A DNA stretch of 6,340 nucleotides, taken from positions 1 through 6,340 of the forward strand of contig UQZE01000119.1 in NCBI GenBank assembly GCA_900545325.1, read 5' to 3'. The notes beneath the pieces are model-generated. The model was not told where the DNA came from. It did not search any database and was given only the letters and a program-made list of their open reading frames with translations. The first letter of the stretch is position 1. The number at the start of each line of letters is the position of its first letter. The DNA is from an uncultured Eubacteriales bacterium. GTDB lineage: Bacteria; Bacillota; Clostridia; Christensenellales; Borkfalkiaceae. Positions 1 to 5,497 of this stretch are shown piece after piece. The position numbers were made by a program, and so were the translations under genes.

Positions 1-1
1 T

Positions 2-1018
2 CCGATCTATCCGAACGAATTTATTCAGACGGGTATTTCCGCCATCGACGGGCTGAACACTCTCGTCAGAGGGCAGAAACTTCCCGTGTTCAGCATGAGC
101 GGTCTGCCGCACGCCGAACTCGCGGCGCAGATCGCGCGGCAGGCGAGAGTGCTCAAAAGCGACGAAAAATTCGCCGTCGTATTCGCCGCCGTCGGCATCA
201 CTTACGAAGAAGCCGATTATTTCGTGCAGGACTTTAAAAAGACGGGCGCCATATCGAGGACGGTTCTCTTCACCAACCTCGCGAACGATCCCGCGATAGA
301 GCGTATCGCCACGCCGAAAATGGCGTTGACCGCCGCGGAATATCTCGCATACGATCTGGGCATGCACGTGCTTGTGATCATCACCGATATCACGAACTAC
401 TGCGAAGCGTTGCGCGAAGTTTCCGCGGCGAGAAAGGAAGTTCCCGGCCGCAGAGGATATCCCGGTTATCTGTACACCGACCTCGCGTCCATTTACGAGC
501 GCGCGGGCAGGATCAAGGGGAAAAAAGGTTCCATTACGCAGATCCCCATTCTCACCATGCCCGAGGACGATAAAACGCACCCCATTCCCGACCTTACGGG
601 CTATATTACGGAAGGCCAGATCATATTGTCGCGCGAACTCTATAAAAAGGGGATCAATCCCCCGATCGACGTTCTGCCTTCCCTTTCCCGTCTGAAAGAC
701 AAAGGCATAGGCGCGGGCAAGACGAGGGAAGACCATGCGGACACCATGAATCAGCTTTTCTCGGCTTATGCGCGCGGCAAAGAGGCGAAAGAACTCGCCG
801 CCATTTTGGGCGACGCGGCTCTCACCGATATCGACAAGCTTTACGCCAAGTTTGCGGAAAGTTTCGAAAAGCAGTACGTTTCCCAAGGATTTACGAAAAA
901 CAGGCAGATTGAGGAAACGCTCGATCTGGGGTGGCGGCTTTTGAAAATACTGCCGAAATCCGAGCTGAAACGCATTAAAGTTCAGTTTATCGAAAAATAT
1001 CTGGATAAAGAAGAATAA
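2..1018 (+). CDS. ntpB: V-type ATP synthase subunit B, 5'-truncated by window edge
   Basis: Non-catalytic nucleotide-binding subunit of the A3B3 head of the membrane-bound V-type (A/V) ATPase, which couples ATP to H+ or Na+ transport. The reading frame is already open at base 2, so the true start lies upstream; 338 residues are visible of a family length of about 455-470, so roughly the first quarter is missing. Visible family motifs are EFIQTGISAIDGLNTLVRGQ near the edge, SGLPHAEL in the position of the degenerate P-loop, YTDLASIYERAGR, and PSLSRLKDKGIGAGKTREDH. The Arg of SLSR (codon 689-691) is, by analogy with F1 alpha, the likely arginine finger acting on the A-subunit site. A GTG at 86 is internal and not a start. 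The stop overlaps the start of subunit D (TAATG), so translation is probably coupled. Subunit A is expected just upstream from usual operon order. Identity is very secure. Confidence 0.97.
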   Translation, partial: PIYPNEFIQTGISAIDGLNTLVRGQKLPVFSMSGLPHAELAAQIARQARVLKSDEKFAVVFAAVGITYEEADYFVQDFKKTGAISRTVLFTNLANDPAIERIATPKMALTAAEYLAYDLGMHVLVIITDITNYCEALREVSAARKEVPGRRGYPGYLYTDLASIYERAGRIKGKKGSITQIPILTMPEDDKTHPIPDLTGYITEGQIILSRELYKKGINPPIDVLPSLSRLKDKGIGAGKTREDHADTMNQLFSAYARGKEAKELAAILGDAALTDIDKLYAKFAESFEKQYVSQGFTKNRQIEETLDLGWRLLKILPKSELKRIKVQFIEKYLDKEE

Positions 1019-1653
1019 TGGCGAGAATGAACGTAAACCCCACCCGGATGGAGCTGAAAAAGCTGAAAGCGCGGCTCAAAACGGCGCAGAGGGGACATAA
1101 ATTACTCAAAGATAAGACGGACGAAATGGTTCGCCGTTTTTCCGTTATTATCCGCGAGACAAAGGCGATGCGCGACGAGGTGGAAAAGGACGTCTCGGGC
1201 GTATTAAAGCAGTTTTCCGTCGCGCGCGGGCTGATGTCCAGGGCGGATATCGAGCTTGCCTTTTCCATGCCCTCCGTTTCGGTGGAATTAGAATGTGCGA
1301 CGAAGAATATAATGAACGTGGAGGTGCCCGCGCTCTCGCTGAAAGAGAGCCGATCTGCCGCGAAATATCCTTATTCGTTCGTGGATATAACGAGCGAAGC
1401 GGACTATTCCGTGGAACTTGCGGGCAAAGTGCTCGTAAAGCTCGTGCGGCTTGCGGAACTCGAAAAGACCACGATGATGCTGGCGGAAGAGATCGAAAAG
1501 AGCAAGCGGCGCGTCAATGCGCTCGAATACGTGATGATACCGAATATCGAAGAAACCATTCGCTACATCACAATGAAACTCGACGAGAACGAGCGTTCGG
1601 GCCTTACGCGGCTGATGAAAGTAAAGGATATGATAGCCGAACGAGACGGCTGA
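1018..1653 (+). CDS. ntpD: V-type ATP synthase subunit D (central stalk)
   Basis: Central rotor shaft of the V-type ATPase, a long coiled-coil pair that turns inside the A3B3 head and transmits torque to the membrane ring. The 211-residue product has the usual length (about 205-230). The N-terminal helix carries the family pattern NVNPTRMELKKLKARL, and the C-terminal helix carries RRVNALEYVMIPNIEETIRY followed by KLDENERSGLTRLMKVKDMI; these two helices form the coiled coil, with a globular middle (about residues 70-130). The ATG at 1018 shares its A with the TAA of subunit B, and only a weak purine stretch precedes it, which points to translational coupling. The order B then D is the usual one. 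No F-subunit gene follows; in this operon type it often lies upstream. The next gene starts 7 bases after the stop and is not an ATPase subunit. Confidence 0.97.
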   Translation: MARMNVNPTRMELKKLKARLKTAQRGHKLLKDKTDEMVRRFSVIIRETKAMRDEVEKDVSGVLKQFSVARGLMSRADIELAFSMPSVSVELECATKNIMNVEVPALSLKESRSAAKYPYSFVDITSEADYSVELAGKVLVKLVRLAELEKTTMMLAEEIEKSKRRVNALEYVMIPNIEETIRYITMKLDENERSGLTRLMKVKDMIAERDG

Positions 1654-1660
1654 GGACAAT

Positions 1661-3043
1661 ATGGAAAGAACGGATACATTGATCATAGGCGCGGGGCCTG
1701 CAGGCATATTTACCGCGCTCGAACTGCTCAACAAAGGATATAAAGGCAAAATAACCATAGTGGAAAAGGGCTCCGCCATTGAAAAAAGGGCGTGTCCCAA
1801 GGCGAAAACGGGCGTCTGCGTGCATTGCAGAAACTGCCACATCACCACGGGGTTTTCGGGGGCGGGCGCGTTTTCGGACGGCAAGCTTTCACTTTCCGCG
1901 GACGTAGGCGGGGAACTGCCCGAACTCATCGGGCAGGATAAGGCGCAGGCGCTCATCGAATATACCGATAAAATATACCTCTCTTACGGCGCGGATACCA
2001 AGGTGGAGGGAGTTTCCGATTCGGAAAAGATAAAAGACATCCGCAAAAAGGCGATACAGGCGAATTTGAAGCTCGTCGACTGCCCGATCCGCCATTTAGG
2101 CACGGAAAAGGCGCAGCAGATCTATTTGGCTATCGAAAATAGCCTGCTCGACGGCGGCGTCGAAATAATATTCAATACGGACGCCGTCGATCTCATTGTG
2201 AACGGTGGCGTCTGCGAGGGCGCCGTTCTTTCGGGCGGAAGAGGAGAAATCCGCGCGCAGAACGTTGTGGTTGCCACGGGGCGCCGCGGCGCGGACTGGC
2301 TGGATTCCATGTGCAAGAAACACGGCGTGAATCACGAGGCGGGCATTGTCGATATCGGCGTGAGGGTGGAAGTCAGGAACGAGGTGATGGAGGAAGTCAA
2401 CAACATCCTCTATGAGTCCAAGCTGATCGGTTATCCGCACCCTTTCAAAAATAAGGTGCGCACGTTCTGCCAGAATCCGGGAGGTTTCGTCAGCCAGGAA
2501 AATTACGATAACGATCTCGCCGTAGTCAACGGCCATTCCTATAAAGAGAAAAAATCGCAGAACACCAACCTCGCGATCTTATGTTCAAGCCATTTCCAGG
2601 CGCCTTTCGACAGGCCGATCGAATACGCGAAGAAGATCGGGGAACTCACCAACATGCTGGGCGACGGCCGCATTCTCGTGCAGAGATTGGGCGATATCCG
2701 CGACGGAAAGCGGAGCTGGCAGGAAGAGCTCATGCGTTCCAACGTGAAACCCACGCTTACGGACGCGGTCGCGGGCGACATCACCTCGGCCATGCCGTAC
2801 AGGGTGATGCTTTCCATTCTCAATTTCATAGAGGAAGTGGATACCGTCGTGCCCGGATTTGCCAGCGCGGAAACGCTTTTGTATTCGCCGGAAATCAAGT
2901 TTTACAGCAACAGGGTGTCGATGGACGAAAACCTCGTTACGGGCGTTAAAAATCTCTATTGCCTGGGCGATTCTTCGGGCTGGACGCGCGGGCTGATGAT
3001 GGCGTCCGTCATGGGCGTTTATCTTGCGGGAAAATTGTTATAA
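1661..3043 (+). CDS. FAD-dependent oxidoreductase, COG2509-like, with four-cysteine motif
   Basis: A 460-residue cytosolic flavoprotein of the uncharacterised NAD(P)/FAD-dependent dehydrogenase group resembling COG2509; substrate unknown. The N-terminus has a Rossmann dinucleotide-binding loop G10-A-G-P-A-G15, with E35 at the end of the second strand placed to bind the FAD ribose. Next come cysteines 45, 53, 56 and 59 (C-x7-C-x2-C-x2-C), then GFSGAGAFSDGKLSL, a hallmark of this family. A second FAD-domain motif, VVVATGRRG, follows mid-protein. The C-terminus has LYCLGDSSGWTRGLMMASVM, the usual GD motif contacting FAD plus a glycine-rich end. The cysteines could hold an Fe-S cluster or zinc; this is inference. 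The start ATG lies 7 bases after the ntpD stop, with a short GAGGA stretch (1652-1656) overlapping that stop as a tight ribosome site. It is probably co-transcribed with the ATPase genes, though a functional link is not shown. Confidence 0.88.
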   Translation: MERTDTLIIGAGPAGIFTALELLNKGYKGKITIVEKGSAIEKRACPKAKTGVCVHCRNCHITTGFSGAGAFSDGKLSLSADVGGELPELIGQDKAQALIEYTDKIYLSYGADTKVEGVSDSEKIKDIRKKAIQANLKLVDCPIRHLGTEKAQQIYLAIENSLLDGGVEIIFNTDAVDLIVNGGVCEGAVLSGGRGEIRAQNVVVATGRRGADWLDSMCKKHGVNHEAGIVDIGVRVEVRNEVMEEVNNILYESKLIGYPHPFKNKVRTFCQNPGGFVSQENYDNDLAVVNGHSYKEKKSQNTNLAILCSSHFQAPFDRPIEYAKKIGELTNMLGDGRILVQRLGDIRDGKRSWQEELMRSNVKPTLTDAVAGDITSAMPYRVMLSILNFIEEVDTVVPGFASAETLLYSPEIKFYSNRVSMDENLVTGVKNLYCLGDSSGWTRGLMMASVMGVYLAGKLL

Positions 3044-3047
3044 GGAG
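3042..3047 (+). promoter_or_regulatory. Ribosome binding site that fixes the ROK kinase start
   Basis: AAGGAG overlaps the TAA of the flavoprotein gene and stands 9 bases before the ATG at 3057. It favours 3057 over the in-frame upstream ATG-like start at 3024, which has no such site and would overlap the previous gene by 20 bases. Confidence 0.85.
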
Positions 3048-3056
3048 TATTTTGTC

Positions 3057-4001
3057 ATGAAGAAATATATCGGCGTCGACATCGGCGGCATGAGCATCAA
3101 AATAGGGCTCGTAAACGAAGAGGGCAGCCTGCTCGACAAAACGGTCGTAAAGACCGAAAGCGGCGCGGAAAGCGTGATTAAATCGCTCGGCGAGGGACTT
3201 GTCGCCTTTCTAGAAAAAAACGGCCTTACGGAAAAGGACGTCGAGGGCGTCGGTATCGGCTGTCCCGGCGCGGTAACGGGAAAGACGGGCGTTGTGGAAT
3301 ATTCCAACAACCTCGGCTGGAAAAACGTGCGTTTGGTGGACGGCCTGAAAAAATATGTGGACGTTCCCTATAAACTTTCCAACGACGCCAACGTGGCCGC
3401 CCTCGGCGAAGTCATTTTCGGCGCGGCGAAGGGATATGAAAACGTGGTCATGTTCACGCTCGGAACAGGCGTAGGCGGGGGGATTATCATAGATAAAAAA
3501 CTCTATGAGGGCAACGAGTCCAAGGGCGCGGAGCTCGGACACGCGGTTCTCGTGCTGGGCGGCGAGGAATGTACGTGCGGGCGCAAAGGCTGTATCGAGG
3601 CGTATTGCTCGGCTTCGGCGCTCATCCGGGATACGAAACGGGCGATGCTCGCGGATACCGATTCCAACATGTGGGAATACGCGAACAACGATATCAATAA
3701 CGTGAACGGTAGAACGGCCTTCGCCATGGCGCGCGAAAACGACGAAAGCGCGTTGAAGGTCGTGAACGATTACATAATGTACCTTTCCGAAAGCATCATG
3801 AATTACTGCAACATCTTCCGCCCCGAAGCGTTCGTTCTGGGCGGCGGGATCTGCGGCGAGGGTAAATTCCTTATCGACAGAATTGTGAAATACTGCGAGG
3901 AAAGGCATTACGGGTATCAGGGGACGCCCGCCGTGAAAATTTTGACGGCCACGCTCGGCAACGACGCGGGGATTATCGGCGCGGCCGCGCTTTTAGTATA
4001 A
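3057..4001 (+). CDS. ROK-family sugar kinase, glucokinase-like
   Basis: Probable cytosolic ATP-dependent hexose kinase, most likely glucokinase (glucose to glucose 6-phosphate), of the ROK family. At 314 residues it matches bacterial ROK glucokinases (about 310-325) and has no N-terminal HTH, so it is a kinase rather than a NagC/XylR-type repressor. Motifs in order: phosphate-1 loop D8-I-G-G-M-S-I-K; GIGCPGAV (66-73); N109-D110-A-N-V-A-A-L-G-E with D110 as the catalytic base; phosphate-2 loop G136-T-G-V-G-G-G142; E159-L-G-H162 and C172-x-C174-G-x2-G-C179-x-E, which together supply the His and three Cys zinc ligands; and FVLGGGI near the C-terminus for adenosine binding. The start is set by an AAGGAG site. 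It follows the flavoprotein gene by 13 bases and sits in the same apparent operon. The exact sugar (glucose, mannose, N-acetyl sugars) cannot be proved from sequence. Confidence 0.93.
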   Translation: MKKYIGVDIGGMSIKIGLVNEEGSLLDKTVVKTESGAESVIKSLGEGLVAFLEKNGLTEKDVEGVGIGCPGAVTGKTGVVEYSNNLGWKNVRLVDGLKKYVDVPYKLSNDANVAALGEVIFGAAKGYENVVMFTLGTGVGGGIIIDKKLYEGNESKGAELGHAVLVLGGEECTCGRKGCIEAYCSASALIRDTKRAMLADTDSNMWEYANNDINNVNGRTAFAMARENDESALKVVNDYIMYLSESIMNYCNIFRPEAFVLGGGICGEGKFLIDRIVKYCEERHYGYQGTPAVKILTATLGNDAGIIGAAALLV

Positions 4002-4005
4002 GGAG
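4000..4005 (+). promoter_or_regulatory. Ribosome binding site for the small membrane protein
   Basis: AAGGAG overlapping the stop of the ROK kinase gene, 8 bases before the ATG at 4014. It supports that start and tight operon packing. Confidence 0.8.
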
Positions 4006-4013
4006 ATAGAATT

Positions 4014-4430
4014 ATGGATGAGGAAAAGAAAGAGGAAGTAACCGAAGAAACTGCGGAAAAAGAGGAAAAAGAAGAGAAAAAGGACGAAGAGACCGCGCGG
4101 AAGGTGATTTTTTCGCTCTGTTACGTGTGGGGTATTCTGTTTTTTCTGCCGCTCGTCATGTATAAAAACGACGAAGAGGCGAAATTTCACGCAAATCAGG
4201 GACTTGTGCTGCTGATCGTTTCCGTGGTCGGAAACGCCTTTTTCGGGATAGCCTCGGCTGTTTTCGGGCTTATACCTACGGTCGGCGGCGTGCTGGCAAC
4301 GATATTCGGCGCGTTGGCGGGAGTGTTCAGCCTGGCCATGCTCATACTCGGCATACTGGGTATAGTGAACGTGGTGAACGGCGTTCGCAAAGAACTGCCC
4401 ATCGTAGGCAGGTTCAAACTTCTGCAGTAA
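4014..4430 (+). CDS. Small membrane protein, DUF4870-like, with acidic charged tail
   Basis: A 138-residue predicted integral membrane protein of unknown function. Residues 2-26 are low-complexity and almost entirely Glu, Lys and Asp (13 Glu), so the N-terminus should be soluble and probably cytosolic. Hydrophobic segments follow at about 31-50, 64-87 and 91-122. Between the first two lies F58-H-A-N-Q-G-L, and the C-terminus reads LPIVGRF; this layout (helix, 'FHANQGL'-type loop, two helices, 'P-hydrophobic-G' end) is what I associate with the DUF4870/Tic20-like group of small bacterial membrane proteins. No signal peptide or catalytic motif is seen. It is 12 bases after the ROK kinase and is the last gene before the shared terminator. 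The DUF4870 assignment is from remembered motif resemblance; the membrane topology is directly visible. Confidence 0.82.
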   Translation: MDEEKKEEVTEETAEKEEKEEKKDEETARKVIFSLCYVWGILFFLPLVMYKNDEEAKFHANQGLVLLIVSVVGNAFFGIASAVFGLIPTVGGVLATIFGALAGVFSLAMLILGILGIVNVVNGVRKELPIVGRFKLLQ

Positions 4431-4433
4431 TGA

Positions 4434-4459
4434 AAGGCCTCCGAAAATTCGGAGGCTTT
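4434..4459. terminator. Bidirectional terminator hairpin between convergent genes
   Basis: Inverted repeat GCCTCCGAA (4437-4445) / TTCGGAGGC (4448-4456), flanked by AA/TT that can extend the stem. The strong GC stem has a tiny loop (the terminal A-T pairs would open to make it). It lies between the stop of the membrane protein (4430) and the stop of the convergent araC-type gene (4464), within a 33-base gap. The T-runs on both sides are short (three T), so the stem must do most of the work. Position and shape fit a terminator used from both directions. Confidence 0.8.
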
Positions 4460-4463
4460 GCAA

Positions 4464-5366
4464 TTAAAGTACGTTGTCCGCTTTGATGGAATTCGCATAT
4501 TCGGTAGGCGACATGTCGGTTTGGTCTTTAAACTGCCTGCTGAAATAATGCACGGAATTGAAATTCAGCATGAACGCGATTTCCGTAACCGTGTATTTAT
4601 TCTGACTGAGCAGCTTTTTCGCCTCGGCAATCTTCAGATTTATGTAGTGCTGAATGATTGTCGTCCCGGTATGTTTTTTGAAAATCGCCTTGATGTACGT
4701 CTTGCTGAACGATAGTTTTCTGGAAATCGTGTCGAGATCAATATTATTGTAAAGATTATCGTTGAGGATTTGCAAAATGTTTTCCACGATCTTCACGGGG
4801 CTGTTGAGCGCGAGATGATCCTGAAGCGATTCGCTGTCGTTTTCGTTCAATATGTTTCGCGCGAGCGATATGAGCAGCAGTTCAATACAGTTTTTGATGA
4901 GCTGTTCGCCCGAAAAAGGCGCGTCATCCCGCTTGGTCATTTTGACCAGGTAGATGTCGTTCAGCTTGTCTTTAAAGCTCAGCTTGCCCTCGAAGATGAT
5001 TTTGTTCAGCAGTTGTTTTTCGAATTCGTTGAGCGTTACGGCGCGGTTTTCGAACAGTTTCATGGATTTGGACGTGCACTCGAACGATACGATAGCGGAA
5101 TTTGCAAATTCGTCCTCGGTATGTATGGTATGAACCTCGTCGGGCTTGTGAAAATAAGCCTGTCCCTGCGAGAGCGTGAACTGCCTGTCGTCCGCGGTGA
5201 TAACGGCTTTTCCTGAGTCGATGTAAACGAATTCCCAAAAATTATGGGCTTCCTTGCGTACGCGGAAATTCTTGCCGTATTTGAAATAATGGATGGTGAA
5301 GATCGATCTTACGTTGAACGTTTCTTTCAGAACGTTCTGTATATAATTTCCGTATTTGTTTTCCAT
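4464..5366 (-). CDS. AraC-family transcriptional regulator (cupin + double HTH)
   Basis: A 300-residue DNA-binding regulator. The N-terminal AraC-type cupin (about residues 20-110) shows H41-x3-E45, G52, G68 and P75-D-E-V-H79, the usual sugar/effector-pocket pattern. A helical linker (about 110-195) follows. The C-terminal DNA-binding domain has HTH1 at about 209-230 (IDLDTISRKLSFSKTYIKAI) and HTH2 at about 258-280, with the family ending around SPTEYANS (P287). Such regulators commonly sense carbohydrates and bind direct repeats upstream of sugar genes; the effector is unknown. The ATG at 5366 is chosen because the cupin needs it. The in-frame TTG at 5423 lacks a ribosome site, and its codons would overlap the promoter. 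No Shine-Dalgarno precedes 5366 either. Its Asn/Lys/Ile-rich, AT-richer composition contrasts with its neighbours. It is divergent from the ROK-like gene at 5498, a likely target. Confidence 0.92.
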   Translation of the reverse strand: MENKYGNYIQNVLKETFNVRSIFTIHYFKYGKNFRVRKEAHNFWEFVYIDSGKAVITADDRQFTLSQGQAYFHKPDEVHTIHTEDEFANSAIVSFECTSKSMKLFENRAVTLNEFEKQLLNKIIFEGKLSFKDKLNDIYLVKMTKRDDAPFSGEQLIKNCIELLLISLARNILNENDSESLQDHLALNSPVKIVENILQILNDNLYNNIDLDTISRKLSFSKTYIKAIFKKHTGTTIIQHYINLKIAEAKKLLSQNKYTVTEIAFMLNFNSVHYFSRQFKDQTDMSPTEYANSIKADNVL

Positions 5367-5372
5367 GTTTGC

Positions 5373-5401
5373 ATTATACAATATTTTACGAAAGATTTCA
5401 A
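5373..5401 (-). promoter_or_regulatory. Near-consensus sigma-A promoter of the AraC-family gene
   Basis: Read on the - strand: TTGAAA (5401-5396), a 17-base spacer, then TATAAT (5378-5373). This is one mismatch from consensus with ideal spacing. The usual start point, seven bases after the -10 box, is base 5366, the A of the proposed ATG. The promoter is seen in the sequence; its activity is inferred. Confidence 0.75.
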
Positions 5402-5404
5402 GCG

Positions 5405-5420
5405 TTTGTGTCTTTTTGTG
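5405..5420 (+). repeat. Direct repeat TTTGTG with 10-base period
   Basis: TTTGTG occurs at 5405-5410 and again at 5415-5420, one helical turn apart, with a near copy TTTGTA at 5438-5443. AraC-family proteins bind direct repeats, so these are candidate half-sites upstream of the AraC-family gene. The units are short and AT-rich, so chance is possible. Confidence 0.35.
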
Positions 5421-5432
5421 CAAAAACGGACA
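5409..5432. promoter_or_regulatory. Candidate operator: interrupted palindrome between divergent promoters
   Basis: TTTTTG (5413-5418) and CAAAAA (5421-5426) form a perfect inverted repeat around a two-base centre. Outer arms TGTC (5409-5412) and GACA (5429-5432) extend it with a two-base offset on the right. It sits between the two -35 boxes, about seven bases from each. The symmetry suits a dimeric regulator that controls both directions. The binding protein is not known; the AraC-family product and the ROK-like product are both candidates. Confidence 0.45.
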
Positions 5433-5438
5433 ATAAAT

Positions 5439-5467
5439 TTGTAAAGCATTTTTTTTCGGTATATTAT
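5439..5467 (+). promoter_or_regulatory. Probable promoter of the N-extended ROK gene
   Basis: TTGTAA (5439-5444), a 17-base spacer containing an eight-T run, and TATTAT (5462-5467). An overlapping perfect TATAAT at 5467-5472 is an alternative -10 box but has no well-spaced -35. Transcription would start near 5474-5479, leaving a leader of about 20-25 bases. Confidence 0.6.
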
Positions 5468-5480
5468 ATAATTAAGTCGT

Positions 5481-5488
5481 AAAGGAGG
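5481..5488 (+). promoter_or_regulatory. Strong ribosome binding site of the N-extended ROK gene
   Basis: AAAGGAGG, a near-perfect anti-16S complement, ends 9 bases before the ATG at 5498. It fixes this start and shows that the long N-terminal extension is translated. Confidence 0.88.
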
Positions 5489-5497
5489 ATAAAAGCA

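Noticed and set aside
86..1018. GTG at 86 as the start of the subunit B gene
   Set aside because: The frame is open from base 2 and the upstream codons encode conserved subunit B sequence (EFIQTGISAIDG), so the GTG is an internal Val.
1288..1956. Open frame on the - strand across the ntpD/flavoprotein junction
   Set aside because: It spans two securely identified + strand genes and encodes a sequence with no recognisable motif.
3024..3056. Longer start for the ROK kinase at 3024
   Set aside because: It would overlap the flavoprotein gene, lacks a ribosome site and adds residues before the DIGG strand that the family does not have. AAGGAG points to 3057.
3078..3104. Met in place of Thr in the ROK phosphate-1 loop (D-I-G-G-M-S) as a loss of function
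   Set aside because: All other catalytic and zinc residues are intact, and I recall the GGMS form from clostridial ROK kinases, so it looks like a normal subfamily variant.
3210..3908. Long open frame on the - strand opposite the ROK kinase
   Set aside because: It is a shadow of a well-supported gene with all catalytic and zinc motifs; the antisense product has no family features.
5367..5423. Longer start (TTG at 5423) for the AraC-family gene
   Set aside because: No ribosome site precedes the TTG, and these codons coincide with the near-consensus promoter and the candidate operator.
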